Shown in pieces: positions 28,304 through 36,708 of a DNA stretch of 64,000 bases. The stretch is from assembly GCA_963795835.1 (NCBI GenBank), contig CAWCJC010000012.1, forward strand, positions 65,807 through 129,806, read 5' to 3'. Source of the stretch: JALYXI01 sp963795835 (GTDB lineage: Bacteria > Acidobacteriota > Terriglobia > Bryobacterales > Bryobacteraceae). The first letter of the stretch is position 1. Each line of letters starts with the position of its first letter. A model generated the notes under the pieces. It saw only the letters and a list, made by a program, of their open reading frames with translations, was not told the DNA's origin and ran no database searches. The position numbers were made by a program, and so were the translations under genes.

Positions 28304-29173
28304 CTAATCCTGACGAGTGATATAGAAATACAGCCGGTTTAAGTCGTCCAGGTCGTAATACTCGATTTCGATCTTACCCTTCCCGTTCTTTGAGCTGGAA
28401 ATTCGGACCTTCGTTCCTAAAGAGCGCTCCAATTCGTCCGTTGCGGACTTCAAGTTGGGATCCGGCTCGTTGGCAACGACTGGTTTCGGGGCGCGCTCAG
28501 GCCGCTGTGCCGCGCTTTCGATTGTGCGGACAGTCCAGCCCTCGGCGATAGCCTGAAACGCCATATTCCGCTGCTCTTCCTCGGTTTTTAGCTTCAGAAG
28601 TGCTCGCGCATGGCCGGGAGACAGCTTCCGTTCAGCAACCAACCCTTGGAGATCGGCGGGTAATTGCAGTAAACGAATCGAATTGGTAATCGTCGCCCGG
28701 TCTTTCCCGGTTCTCCGCCCGATTTCATCGTGATTGAGGCCCAGTTCCGTCGAAAGGCGTTCAAATGCTTGTGCTAGTTCGATCGGGTGTAAATCCTCGC
28801 GTTGAATATTCTCGACCAGCGCGACCTCCAGCAACCGTTCATCGGCAATGTCCTGCACCACGACGGGAACCTTATCCAACCCGGCAATTTTGGCGGCACG
28901 GAGCCGGCGTTCTCCGGCAACCAACTGATAAGTGTTTCCTGCCTTGCGAACGACCAAAGGCTGAATAATGCCATCAAGCTTGATAGATTCCGCCAACTCG
29001 TTGAGCTGCTGCTCCCGAAATTCCCGGCGGGGTTGGTTTGGGTTTACCTGGATATCGCCAATCGGTAATTCCGGGATGGTCGCCAAAACCAATTGTTCTG
29101 GTTCAGCTTCCTGTTTCTGGCGGGCGGGAAGGAGAGAAGAGAGTCCTTTACCGAGCGCTTGCTTTTTGTTCAC
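28304..29173 (-). CDS. parB: Chromosome-partitioning protein ParB
   Basis: ParB is the CTP-dependent clamp that loads at parS and spreads to organise the origin region. The 289-residue form starts at GTG 29171-29173 and gives VNKKQALGKGLSSLLP, the classic ParB N-terminus, overlapping parA by 26 bp; a longer in-frame ATG at 29233 would extend 86 bp into parA and is less likely. The N-terminal domain has VNPNQPRREF and the CTP-binding VAGERRLRAAKIAGL; the central HTH is DEIGRRTGKDRATITNSIRLLQLP; the C-terminal dimerisation domain ends YYDLDDLNRLYFYITRQD. A parS site lies just upstream of parA. Confidence 0.95.
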   Translation of the reverse strand: MNKKQALGKGLSSLLPARQKQEAEPEQLVLATIPELPIGDIQVNPNQPRREFREQQLNELAESIKLDGIIQPLVVRKAGNTYQLVAGERRLRAAKIAGLDKVPVVVQDIADERLLEVALVENIQREDLHPIELAQAFERLSTELGLNHDEIGRRTGKDRATITNSIRLLQLPADLQGLVAERKLSPGHARALLKLKTEEEQRNMAFQAIAEGWTVRTIESAAQRPERAPKPVVANEPDPNLKSATDELERSLGTKVRISSSKNGKGKIEIEYYDLDDLNRLYFYITRQD

Positions 29174-29927
29174 GGGCGATGATTTCCTTCGAAAGTTGAA
29201 TATAACTCTCCGCCGCTTTGGAGCGAAGGTCATAGGTAAGAATCGGCTTGCCGTGGCTGGGTGCCTCAGCGAGGCGGATACTTCGCGGAATTACGGTACG
29301 AAAAACCTCTTTCCCGAAGAATTCCCGAAGATCGGCGGCGACCTGCCGCGTCAGATTCGTCCGATCGTCAAACATGGTGAGGAGAATTCCTTCCATCTGC
29401 AACTTGTGATGAAAGGACTCTTTGATTCGTTCGATTGTATCGATTAGGCCGGAAATGCCTTCTAGCGCAAAGAATTCGCACTGAATGGGTATGAGTACGG
29501 AATCCGAGGCCAGAAGGGCATTCAGAGTCAGCAAATCCAGTGCGGGAGGACAGTCAATCAAAATAAATTGGTATTTCGCGCGAATGGGGGCGAGTTTATC
29601 TCGAAGAATGTGTTCTCTACCCTTGATGGGCACCAGATCCACGTTTGCGCCCACAAGATTCTTGTTGGCGGGGATGATGTCGAGACCATCCAAGTTTGTG
29701 CGGAGAATCGCGTCGGCAGCTGGCGTATCACCGCACAACACATCGAATAGGGTGGTTTGATCGGCCTCTTTAGAAATTCCTAAGCCGGTTGTCGCATTAC
29801 CCTGGGGGTCCGAATCGATTAAGAGGACCGCAAGCTCGCTGGCGGCCAAAGAGGCAGCTAAATTGATTGCTGTCGTTGTCTTTCCAACTCCACCTTTTTG
29901 GTTCGCAACTGCAATGACCCGGCTCAA
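29148..29927 (-). CDS. parA: Chromosome-partitioning ATPase ParA (Soj)
   Basis: The 259-residue deviant-Walker ATPase has QKGGVGKTTTAINLAA (Walker A with the signature lysine), LLIDSDPQGNATTGLG (A') and FILIDCPPALDLLTLNALLASD (Walker B). It drives origin segregation with ParB. Only a TTG at 29925-29927 places the conserved N-terminus MSRVIAVANQKGG correctly, and no in-frame ATG was found just upstream. The start is 22 bp from the parS site, so ParB binding there could repress the operon. The stop overlaps the start of parB. Confidence 0.95.
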   Translation of the reverse strand: MSRVIAVANQKGGVGKTTTAINLAASLAASELAVLLIDSDPQGNATTGLGISKEADQTTLFDVLCGDTPAADAILRTNLDGLDIIPANKNLVGANVDLVPIKGREHILRDKLAPIRAKYQFILIDCPPALDLLTLNALLASDSVLIPIQCEFFALEGISGLIDTIERIKESFHHKLQMEGILLTMFDDRTNLTRQVAADLREFFGKEVFRTVIPRSIRLAEAPSHGKPILTYDLRSKAAESYIQLSKEIIAREQKASAR

Positions 29928-29948
29928 CGCGACTTCAGAATACCAAAA

Positions 29949-29964
29949 TGTTTCACGTGAAACA
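29949..29964. promoter_or_regulatory. parS: parS centromere site
   Basis: TGTTTCACGTGAAACA is a perfect 16-bp palindrome identical to the bacterial parS consensus bound by chromosomal ParB. It lies in the 41-bp spacer between mnmG and parA. It is expected to nucleate ParB near the replication origin and could also repress parA-parB. Confidence 0.95.
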
Positions 29965-29968
29965 TTGC

Positions 29969-31765
29969 TCAGGCATGCTGGAGTCTCAGATATACATCGA
30001 GAATTGCAACCGCTGCGGGCGTAACACCAGGGATACGCGAAGCTTGGCCCAGCGTTGAAGGTCGAACCGTGGTCAGCCTTTCACAAATTTCCCGCGAAAG
30101 CCCAGGAATCGAGTGAAAGGTGAAGCCGGACGGAATCTCACGCCCGCTTGCCCGAGCCAAGTTGTTTACTTGTCGCCCTTGCTGTGCGATATAACCGGCA
30201 TACTTCAACTCAGTCTCAACCGTGGAGATTACGCCCGGCAAAATAACCTTCCCCAAGACCGAATCAACCCACTCCGGAATATCGCGGAGCCGCGATTCCG
30301 GCCGCTTCAACCAGTTCCCTTCCTCACCCTTGGCCAATGCAGCGGCCAATGCGGACTTCTGAGCCGCCTTTTCCAGAAACACACCCCAACGCTCATCGCT
30401 CACCAGCCCAACGCGGCGTCCAACGGGCGTTAATCGTTCATCCGCGTTGTCGATTCGTAAGCTTAAACGGTATTCCGCACGCGACGTGAACATGCGATAC
30501 GGCTCATCCGCTCCTTTGGTCACCAGGTCGTCGACAAGAATGCCAATATACGCCTCAGAACGGCCCAGAACCACAGGCTCTTTCCCGCCCAGTTTCATCG
30601 CCGCATTTACCCCGGCCATCAGGCCCTGGCAAGCCGCCTCTTCATACCCGGAAGTTCCGTTAATCTGGCCGGCTAAATACAACCCGGGAATCTTTTTTGC
30701 CTCCAGAGTCGGCCAAAGCTCCCTCGGGTCTACTGCGTCATACTCAATCGCATACCCGGGCCGGATCATCTCGGCCCTCTCCAGGCCAGAAATCGAGGCA
30801 ATCATGTCCGCTTGAACGTCAATCGGCATGCTGGTGGACATTCCGTTGACATAAACCTCGTTCGTGTCCACGCCCTCGGGTTCCAGAAAGATCTGGTGCC
30901 GCAACTTATCGGGGAACTTCACAAACTTGTCTTCTATCGAAGGGCAATAGCGCGGCCCAACTCCTTCAATCTGCCCGCTATACAGCGGGGAACGAGCCAA
31001 ACTGTTCTGAATGGTCCTCTGGGTCGCCGCCGATGTATACGTCAGATAACAGCGAATCTGTTCACGCTCAATTCGCTTCGTAAGAAAGGAAAACGGGGTC
31101 GGGTCTGGGTCCCCGTCCTGCGGCTCACAAGCGCCCCAATCAATCGTCCGCCCATCCAAACGGGGCGGAGTTCCCGTCTTCAACCGCGTCCACCGCAATC
31201 CGGCGTCTTTCAATACCTCTGCGAACAGCTGCGAAGCGGATTCCCCACTCCGCCCACAACTGGACCGTTCCTCGCCGATATGCGCTTTGCCGTTCAGGAA
31301 CGTTCCGGTTGTGACTACTGTGGCCCCTGCCGAAATCGTCCGGCCGTCCCGCAAAGCAACGCCTGCTGCTGCTCCGGACGACATCAACAAACCCGCGACT
31401 TCTCCCTGCTTCAGGAATAAGTTCGGCTCCCGTTCCAAATACCCCTTCATCTGGATGCGATACTGCTTCTTATCGCACTGTGCCCGCGGGGACCACACCG
31501 CCGGACCACGACTGGTATTTAGCAGGCGAAACTGAATCCCCGTTGCATCCGCGACCTCACCCATAATGCCGCCCAACGCGTCGATCTCACGAACCAGGTG
31601 CCCCTTCGCAATCCCGCCAATCGCGGGATTACACGACATCTGCGCAATCAGATCCGCATTCATCGTCACCAAGGCCGTCTTCAGGCCCAGCCGGGCTGTC
31701 GCGCGCGCCGCCTCACACCCTGCGTGGCCGCCGCCCACAACCACAACGTCATATTTGTAATGCAT
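29969..31765 (-). CDS. mnmG: tRNA uridine-5-carboxymethylaminomethyl enzyme MnmG (GidA)
   Basis: MnmG, with MnmE, makes the cmnm5U34 modification in certain tRNAs. The 598-residue protein shows the FAD-binding YDVVVVGGGHAGCEAARATARLG at the N-terminus, CNPAIGGIAKGHLVREIDALGG, LKTGTPPRLDGRTIDW, and the C-terminal helical domain. Its length is a little under the usual 620. It precedes parA by 41 bp in the common mnmG-(rsmG)-parA-parB order, but rsmG is absent here. It is divergent from purD. Confidence 0.96.
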   Translation of the reverse strand: MHYKYDVVVVGGGHAGCEAARATARLGLKTALVTMNADLIAQMSCNPAIGGIAKGHLVREIDALGGIMGEVADATGIQFRLLNTSRGPAVWSPRAQCDKKQYRIQMKGYLEREPNLFLKQGEVAGLLMSSGAAAGVALRDGRTISAGATVVTTGTFLNGKAHIGEERSSCGRSGESASQLFAEVLKDAGLRWTRLKTGTPPRLDGRTIDWGACEPQDGDPDPTPFSFLTKRIEREQIRCYLTYTSAATQRTIQNSLARSPLYSGQIEGVGPRYCPSIEDKFVKFPDKLRHQIFLEPEGVDTNEVYVNGMSTSMPIDVQADMIASISGLERAEMIRPGYAIEYDAVDPRELWPTLEAKKIPGLYLAGQINGTSGYEEAACQGLMAGVNAAMKLGGKEPVVLGRSEAYIGILVDDLVTKGADEPYRMFTSRAEYRLSLRIDNADERLTPVGRRVGLVSDERWGVFLEKAAQKSALAAALAKGEEGNWLKRPESRLRDIPEWVDSVLGKVILPGVISTVETELKYAGYIAQQGRQVNNLARASGREIPSGFTFHSIPGLSREICERLTTVRPSTLGQASRIPGVTPAAVAILDVYLRLQHA

Positions 31766-31821
31766 GCCTGCTTGATTTATTGTAGCTTTTACGGATTGAA
31801 GGACCTTTTCTACTCCACGAA

Positions 31822-33049
31822 ATGAAGATTCTTATCGTAGGCTCCGGTGGGCGGGAACATGCGCTCGCCTGGCGCCTTGCTCTCGCTCCCGGAGCTAAGT
31901 TGTTCGCCATGCCTGGCAACCCCGGCATTGCCCGCCTGGCCCAGTGCATCCCCTCGCCCGGTCTCTCTCCGACATCGATCTTGGCTGCCGCAAACTCCCT
32001 TGGGGTTGACCTCACCGTCATCGGCCCGGAAGCTCCCCTGGTCGGCGGTGTCGTCGACCTCTTCCGCGCCGCCGGTCTTCCCATCGTCGGACCCACGGCT
32101 GAAGCGGCTCGCCTGGAAGGCAGTAAGCTGTATGCAAAGCAATTCTTCGAGCAGCACCGCATCCCCACAGCTCGCTTCCGCACGGCGACCAGCCCTGCCG
32201 AGGCCCTCGATGCCTTATCCGGATTCGGGTTCCCGTTAGTAATCAAAGCCGATGGCCTCGCAGCCGGCAAGGGGGTCGCCATCGTCCACACCCACGATGA
32301 AGCACAACAAGCGATTCAGAACCTCGGCCCCACCCTGGTCATCGAAGAATTCCTGGAGGGAAGCGAGGTCAGCTTCATCGTCTTGAGCGACGGCCGCTCA
32401 GTGGTGCCCCTTCTCCCTTCGAGAGATCACAAGCGCGCCCTCGATGGAGACCTTGGACCGAACACGGGCGGAATGGGAGCCTATTGCGATTCCTCCCTCC
32501 TCACCGCGACCCAGACCGCGGAAATTATGGAATCAATCATCAACCCCACTGTCGAGGCCACTGGGTTCACCGGCTTCCTCTACGCAGGCTTGATGATGAC
32601 CCAACAGGGCCCAAAGCTCCTCGAATTCAACGTGCGCCTGGGGGATCCTGAGGCCCAGGCGCTTATGCATCACCTTGACCAAGATCTGGAAGAACTCCTC
32701 CTTGCCTCTGCAACCCGCGCTTTAAGAACGGATCCGCTCAGATGGCGCGAAGGTGTGTCCCATTGCGTAGTCGCAGCGGCCCAGGGCTATCCAGGTCCCT
32801 TCCGTACCGGAGATCCCATCCAGGGAATCGAAAAGGCCGAACAGTGCGGTGCCACTGTTTTCCACGCCGGAACCCGCGTGGGTTGGAGCGGCTACGCCAC
32901 CGCCGGGTGGCCGTGTCCTAACGGTCACCTCTTCCGCGGAGAATCTCGAGCAAGCCTCCCGGAAGACCTACGGCTGTTTACAGCACATACACTTTGACGG
33001 AATGCATTACCGAAACGATATCGGCCGCAAGTGGGAATCGGTATCATAG
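31822..33049 (+). CDS. purD: Phosphoribosylamine-glycine ligase PurD (frameshifted)
   Basis: PurD is the ATP-grasp enzyme of the second step of purine synthesis. The product has about 408 residues after repair: MKILIVGSGGREHALAWRLA at the N-terminus, VIKADGLAAGKGVAIV and the EEFLEGSEVSFI ATP-grasp elements, GPNTGGMGAYCD, and YAGLMMTQQGPKLLEFNVRLGDPEAQ. An extra base near 32910 (GGGTGGCC) breaks the frame so that the normal TAGGRVLTVTSSAENL and the terminal HYRNDIGRKWES appear in the next frame. An essential enzyme broken so close to its end suggests a consensus error. It is divergent from mnmG, 56 bp away. Confidence 0.93.
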
Positions 33050-33071
33050 GGAAGAGAAGTGAGTGCAACGG

Positions 33072-33148
33072 GCACGTAGCTCAGCTGGATAGAGCGGTCG
33101 CCTCCTAAGCGGCAGGTCAGCAGTTCGAATCTGCTCGTGCCCACCATG
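33072..33148 (+). tRNA. tRNA-Arg (anticodon CCU)
   Basis: A complete cloverleaf is visible: acceptor GGGCACG/CGTGCCC, D-arm GCTC-AGCTGGATA-GAGC, anticodon stem GTCGC/GCGGC with loop CTCCTAA (anticodon CCT), T-arm AGCAG-TTCGAAT-CTGCT, discriminator A and an encoded CCA. It reads the AGG codon. It follows purD by 22 bp. Confidence 0.96.
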
Positions 33149-33150
33149 CT

Positions 33151-33753
33151 TTACTGAATCGTGCTCTGGCCTTCCCGGCCCTGATCGTCCGGCAGGATAT
33201 TCTTGTTGGTGTAATTATCAAGGTTGATCACGTACGTTTCCTTGGCATTCACCAGCACGGGGGAGTGCGTCGCGCAGATAATGCGGAAGTTTTTCTTCTC
33301 CACTAACTCAAACAGCATTTTCAAAATGCGGCTCTGATTCGACACCGAAAGCGCCATCTCCGGCTCATCGAGCAACAACACACTACCGTCCGGCATCTTT
33401 GGGAATGTTTCGCGGAAGAGCGACAGCATAATCTGCCCGTGGCTGGCCGTGCGGAGAAATTCCTGCATCTCCGGCTGTTCGCTGAAGTATTCCAACTGCG
33501 TGCGCGGGTTATGCAACTCGGCGTCGAAAAGAAAAGAAACGGGAGTCGCAATTCCGTTTCGCTCCAACCGATAAACATACTGGGGCACCTGTTCCCCATC
33601 AAGGGCCACCTTGATCGAATGAAGCAGAGTGCTCTTGCCGGACCCATTCTCCCCGGTAAGCAGAATCAGAGGATGGGACAGATCCACAATCATCGGCATG
33701 TGGAAATTGAGCTGCACAAAGACGGGGTGCGCCAGGATTTTAAGAAACATCAC
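33151..33753 (-). CDS. Compact ABC-type/OLD-like AAA ATPase
   Basis: This 200-residue P-loop ATPase has Walker A LTGENGSGKST (about 33-43), a SHGQIML signature-like segment, Walker B SVLLLDEPE and the switch histidine ICATHSP. The layout is that of small predicted ATPases of the COG3910 type: an SMC/ABC-like ATPase head without the long coiled coil or a nuclease domain. It has no signal peptide or membrane segment. It ends 2 bp from the encoded CCA of tRNA-Arg on the other strand. No partner gene is evident, so the role is unknown; repair, transport or defence functions are all possible. Confidence 0.78.
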   Translation of the reverse strand: MMFLKILAHPVFVQLNFHMPMIVDLSHPLILLTGENGSGKSTLLHSIKVALDGEQVPQYVYRLERNGIATPVSFLFDAELHNPRTQLEYFSEQPEMQEFLRTASHGQIMLSLFRETFPKMPDGSVLLLDEPEMALSVSNQSRILKMLFELVEKKNFRIICATHSPVLVNAKETYVINLDNYTNKNILPDDQGREGQSTIQ

Positions 33754-33800
33754 TGCTCAGAATAACAACCGCCAGCCTCTAACATTTAGGGTAACCAGTA

Positions 33801-33834
33801 AAACGGGAGGGAACAGTCTCCTGTCCCCTCCCAA
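33801..33834 (-). terminator. Hairpin downstream of PEP-CTERM gene
   Basis: GGGAGGGAACAG (33807-33818) pairs with CTGTCCCCTCCC (33823-33834) with one mismatch and a 4-nt loop. Read on the minus strand the stem is followed by GTTTTAC. It lies 38 bp beyond the stop of the PEP-CTERM gene and 54 bp before the ATPase start, so it fits a Rho-independent terminator with a short T tract. Confidence 0.6.
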
Positions 33835-33872
33835 GTACTACCTATCGCAAACTCGCTTACTTTGAACGATTC

Positions 33873-34511
33873 TTATCCCTTCTTACGCTGAGAGCGCGCG
33901 ATCGCCAGGCTCGTAACGCCAGTCAGCAACAGAGCCCACGTGTTCGGCTCCGGAGTGCTGGTTAGGCCAGGCGGTCCCACCGTTCCGGTGCTGAGGAACA
34001 GTTCCTGCTTCCCGCCGGCCTGGTTGCCGGCATCCGTCAGGATTCGGAAGTTGGAATAATCCTTCCCTTGATAGTTACTTGCGGCCTTAGTCTCCCATCC
34101 TTTCACTGCCGTACTGCTCTGGTTCGGCGCATCGCTCGCGAAGAAACTCCAAATCGCATCCTGAATGTTTCCTCGATCGGTGTTGCTGGCTGTTAGCAAA
34201 AAGCTCGACAGGTAAAACGCCTGTTCATACAAGCTGGTTGCCGCCGCCAATCCGCCAAAACGCGTAAGGGATAAGTTGTTGAGGGTGGAAACATTCACCG
34301 TAACTGTGTCGGGGTCCTTGATGTTGTGATCGAAATCCGCGCAAAAAAGCGCGTAAGCCACGCCGTCCAGCCTCCCCTGATAGGGCCCAACGAAATTTCC
34401 CGAGGTGTCTTTCACGCCATCCACCGAATCTAGATTGAGCGTGGCACCACGGGCGTTCATAGCCAGAACAGCGGCCGATACAACAAAGAGTAACTGAAAC
34501 CTTCTCACCAA
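33873..34511 (-). CDS. PEP-CTERM sorting-signal protein
   Basis: The 212-residue exported protein has a signal peptide (MVRRFQLLFVVSAAVLAMNARG), a body rich in Ser, Asn and Asp (YALFCADFDHNIKDPDTVTV, SSFLLTASNTDRGNIQDAIWSFF), and a C-terminal TPEPNTWALLLTGVTSLAIA followed by RSQRKKG. That tail (PEP motif, hydrophobic helix, basic end) is the sorting signal cleaved by exosortases in EPS-producing Gram-negatives. The body resembles the common acidobacterial and proteobacterial class with an early FCVDL/FCADF-like element. No exosortase gene lies in this window. A strong dyad upstream and a terminator downstream suggest a single-gene transcript. Confidence 0.9.
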   Translation of the reverse strand: MVRRFQLLFVVSAAVLAMNARGATLNLDSVDGVKDTSGNFVGPYQGRLDGVAYALFCADFDHNIKDPDTVTVNVSTLNNLSLTRFGGLAAATSLYEQAFYLSSFLLTASNTDRGNIQDAIWSFFASDAPNQSSTAVKGWETKAASNYQGKDYSNFRILTDAGNQAGGKQELFLSTGTVGPPGLTSTPEPNTWALLLTGVTSLAIARSQRKKG

Positions 34512-34560
34512 TATGTCCTCCGAACAAACCCAAGTTACCGAGTCCCTTTCGGAAGATCAA

Positions 34561-34592
34561 TACTTTGGTAGGTATTCGTACATACCAAAGTA
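34561..34592. promoter_or_regulatory. Perfect 10-bp dyad between PEP-CTERM and oligopeptidase genes
   Basis: TACTTTGGTA (34561-34570) is perfectly repeated in inverted form as TACCAAAGTA (34583-34592), with an inner GGTAT/ATACC dyad in the spacer. It is 50 bp upstream of the PEP-CTERM start and 18 bp past the oligopeptidase stop. There is no T tract, so an operator for the PEP-CTERM gene is more likely than a terminator. A direct repeat ACTTATGG follows at about 34592 and 34607. Confidence 0.5.
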
Positions 34593-34609
34593 CTTATGGT
34601 ACTGAGCAC

Positions 34610-36625
34610 TTATGGGTGCAGTCCGGCCCTCTCAAGCAGGGCATTTGGATCCGGATCCCGCCCCATAAAACTCCGATACAGATCCGCCGCATCCTCACTG
34701 TTGCCCCGCGCAAGAATACTCTCGCGAAAATCCATGCCCACCTTTCGGTCGAACACTCCGGCAGTGCGGAAACGGGAGAACGCATCGGCGTCCAGAACCT
34801 CCGCCCACTTATAGCTGTAGTAACCCGCCCCGTAACCTACCGGACTCGAGAATAAGTGAGTAAACCCTGTAACTAGCGCGTGATCCTCTGGTAACTTCAC
34901 GGCCGAAAAGCTCTGCACGATTTCACGCGAGTAAGTCAGCACATCACCATCCCGCTCCGGCGAATACTCTAAGTGCAAACTGAGATCCATGATCCCGAAA
35001 CCCAGCTGCCGCATCTGGTTATTCGCGCTCCGAAAGTTCTTTGCCCGCTTCATCTTTTGAAACAGCTCCTCCGGAATCGGAGCACCGGTTTCATGGTGCC
35101 GCGCGAACAGGTCCAGGGCGTCGCGTTCCCAACACCAGTTCTCCATAATCTGGCTCGGCAATTCAACGAAGTCCCACGCAACCGCGGTGCCGGCAAGGCT
35201 GCGAATCTCCACTCGCGAAAGGCTATGGTGCAGCAAATGCCCGAACTCATGAAAAATCGTCTCCACGTCGCGATGGCTGAGCAAAGCGGGCGCATCGCCC
35301 AAAGGCGCAGTCATGTTCCCGCAGATGACGCCGGAGTGCGGCTCAAAATTGTCCGGCTGGGCCACCCCCGTAATAAACGCATCCATCCAGGCACCTCCCC
35401 GCTTGTCCTCGCGCGGATACCAGTCGGCGTAGAACCCACCCAGGAACTGTCCCGTCTCATCCTTGATCTGGTAATACTTCACATCAGGATGCCAGACCGG
35501 CACCCCCGCTTTTTCCACCACCGAAATTCCGTAGAGCCGTTCCACAATTTCGAACATTCCAGCAACCACCCGCTCTGTTGAAAAATACGGCCGCAACTCT
35601 TCTTCATCGAAATCGTAAAGGGCTTTGCGTTGCTTTTCGGCATAGTAGGAAACATCCCAAGGTTCCAGCTCCTTTCCCGCAAATTGCCGCAATTCGGCAT
35701 TCTCCCGGTCAGAATGCGGCCGCACCTTGTGTTCAATGGCCCGCAGAAACTCAAGCGCCCGGCCTCCGGTGTGCGCCATCCGGTCATAAAGAACGAAATC
35801 CGCAAAGTTTTCGAAACCCAACAAGTGCGCCTTTTCTCTTCGCAACTCTAGAATTCGCGCCACATTCCCGCGGTTATCCAAATCTCCGGACGACGCCCGC
35901 GTGCTGTGCGCTCGATACACCTGTTCACGGATCGCCGCATCGTCCAGATAAGTCAGCACCGGCGTATAACTTGGGGCCTGTAAAGTGAAGCGCCAGCCTT
36001 CCTGGCCCTTTTGGTTCGCGCTTTGGCGCGCCGCCGCAACCGCAGTGGGGGGTAACCCGGCAAGCCGTTGCTCGTCGGTCACCACCAATTCAAACGCATT
36101 GGTGGAATCCAGAACGTTCTCGCCAAACTTCGTCGTCAGTTTCGCCAGCTCGACATCAAGCGCCGCAAGCCGGGCTTTACCTTCTTCCGCAAGATCCGCA
36201 CCATGGCGGCGGAACGAATCCAGGGTCTTTGTGAAGAAGCGTTTTCGGACGCCCGTCAGACTCTTCGCCTCCGTTGTCGCGCCGAACAGTTGTAACTGTT
36301 TCCACAGCCCTCCATGCAGCGGAATCCGTGCATAGAATTCGCTCACCAGCGGCTCCACCGCGTTGTAAGCCGCGCGCAGCTCCGGCGTCGTGCGGACCCC
36401 CTCCAGATGCCGGACCACGCTCATCGCGTAATCCAATCGCTCCGTTACCTTCTCCAGCGCCAGCATCGTATTGGCGAATGTTCGTGGCTCCGGGTCCGCC
36501 GCCAGCACCTCCAGCCGCTCCCGCGCGTCCCGCAACAGTTCCTGAATCGCGGGTTCCACATGTTCGGGATGCACTTGGTCAAACGGAATTTCAAATTGCT
36601 CACGCAGCAACGGATTAATTGTCAT
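34610..36625 (-). CDS. M3-family oligopeptidase (PrlC/oligopeptidase A-like)
   Basis: The 671-residue cytoplasmic zinc metallopeptidase has the HExxH site in IFHEFGHLLHHSLSRVE (about 450) and the helical M3 fold, beginning NPLLREQFEIPFDQVHPEHVEPAI. Family members degrade short peptides, including cleaved signal peptides, or release C-terminal dipeptides. There is no signal peptide. LFSSPVGYGAGYYSYKWAEVLDADAF near the C-terminus is typical. It is divergent from dnaE with an 83-bp gap. Oligopeptidase A and dipeptidyl carboxypeptidase cannot be separated by eye, but the N-terminus and lack of export favour the former. Confidence 0.92.
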   Translation of the reverse strand: MTINPLLREQFEIPFDQVHPEHVEPAIQELLRDARERLEVLAADPEPRTFANTMLALEKVTERLDYAMSVVRHLEGVRTTPELRAAYNAVEPLVSEFYARIPLHGGLWKQLQLFGATTEAKSLTGVRKRFFTKTLDSFRRHGADLAEEGKARLAALDVELAKLTTKFGENVLDSTNAFELVVTDEQRLAGLPPTAVAAARQSANQKGQEGWRFTLQAPSYTPVLTYLDDAAIREQVYRAHSTRASSGDLDNRGNVARILELRREKAHLLGFENFADFVLYDRMAHTGGRALEFLRAIEHKVRPHSDRENAELRQFAGKELEPWDVSYYAEKQRKALYDFDEEELRPYFSTERVVAGMFEIVERLYGISVVEKAGVPVWHPDVKYYQIKDETGQFLGGFYADWYPREDKRGGAWMDAFITGVAQPDNFEPHSGVICGNMTAPLGDAPALLSHRDVETIFHEFGHLLHHSLSRVEIRSLAGTAVAWDFVELPSQIMENWCWERDALDLFARHHETGAPIPEELFQKMKRAKNFRSANNQMRQLGFGIMDLSLHLEYSPERDGDVLTYSREIVQSFSAVKLPEDHALVTGFTHLFSSPVGYGAGYYSYKWAEVLDADAFSRFRTAGVFDRKVGMDFRESILARGNSEDAADLYRSFMGRDPDPNALLERAGLHP

Positions 36626-36708
36626 AACAGGGAGTTCAGCTTTTAGCGTACAAGCTTCCTGCCCCGAACGGAGAGCGCTAAACTGAAATAACTCCCCCGC
36701 CGTAAAAC

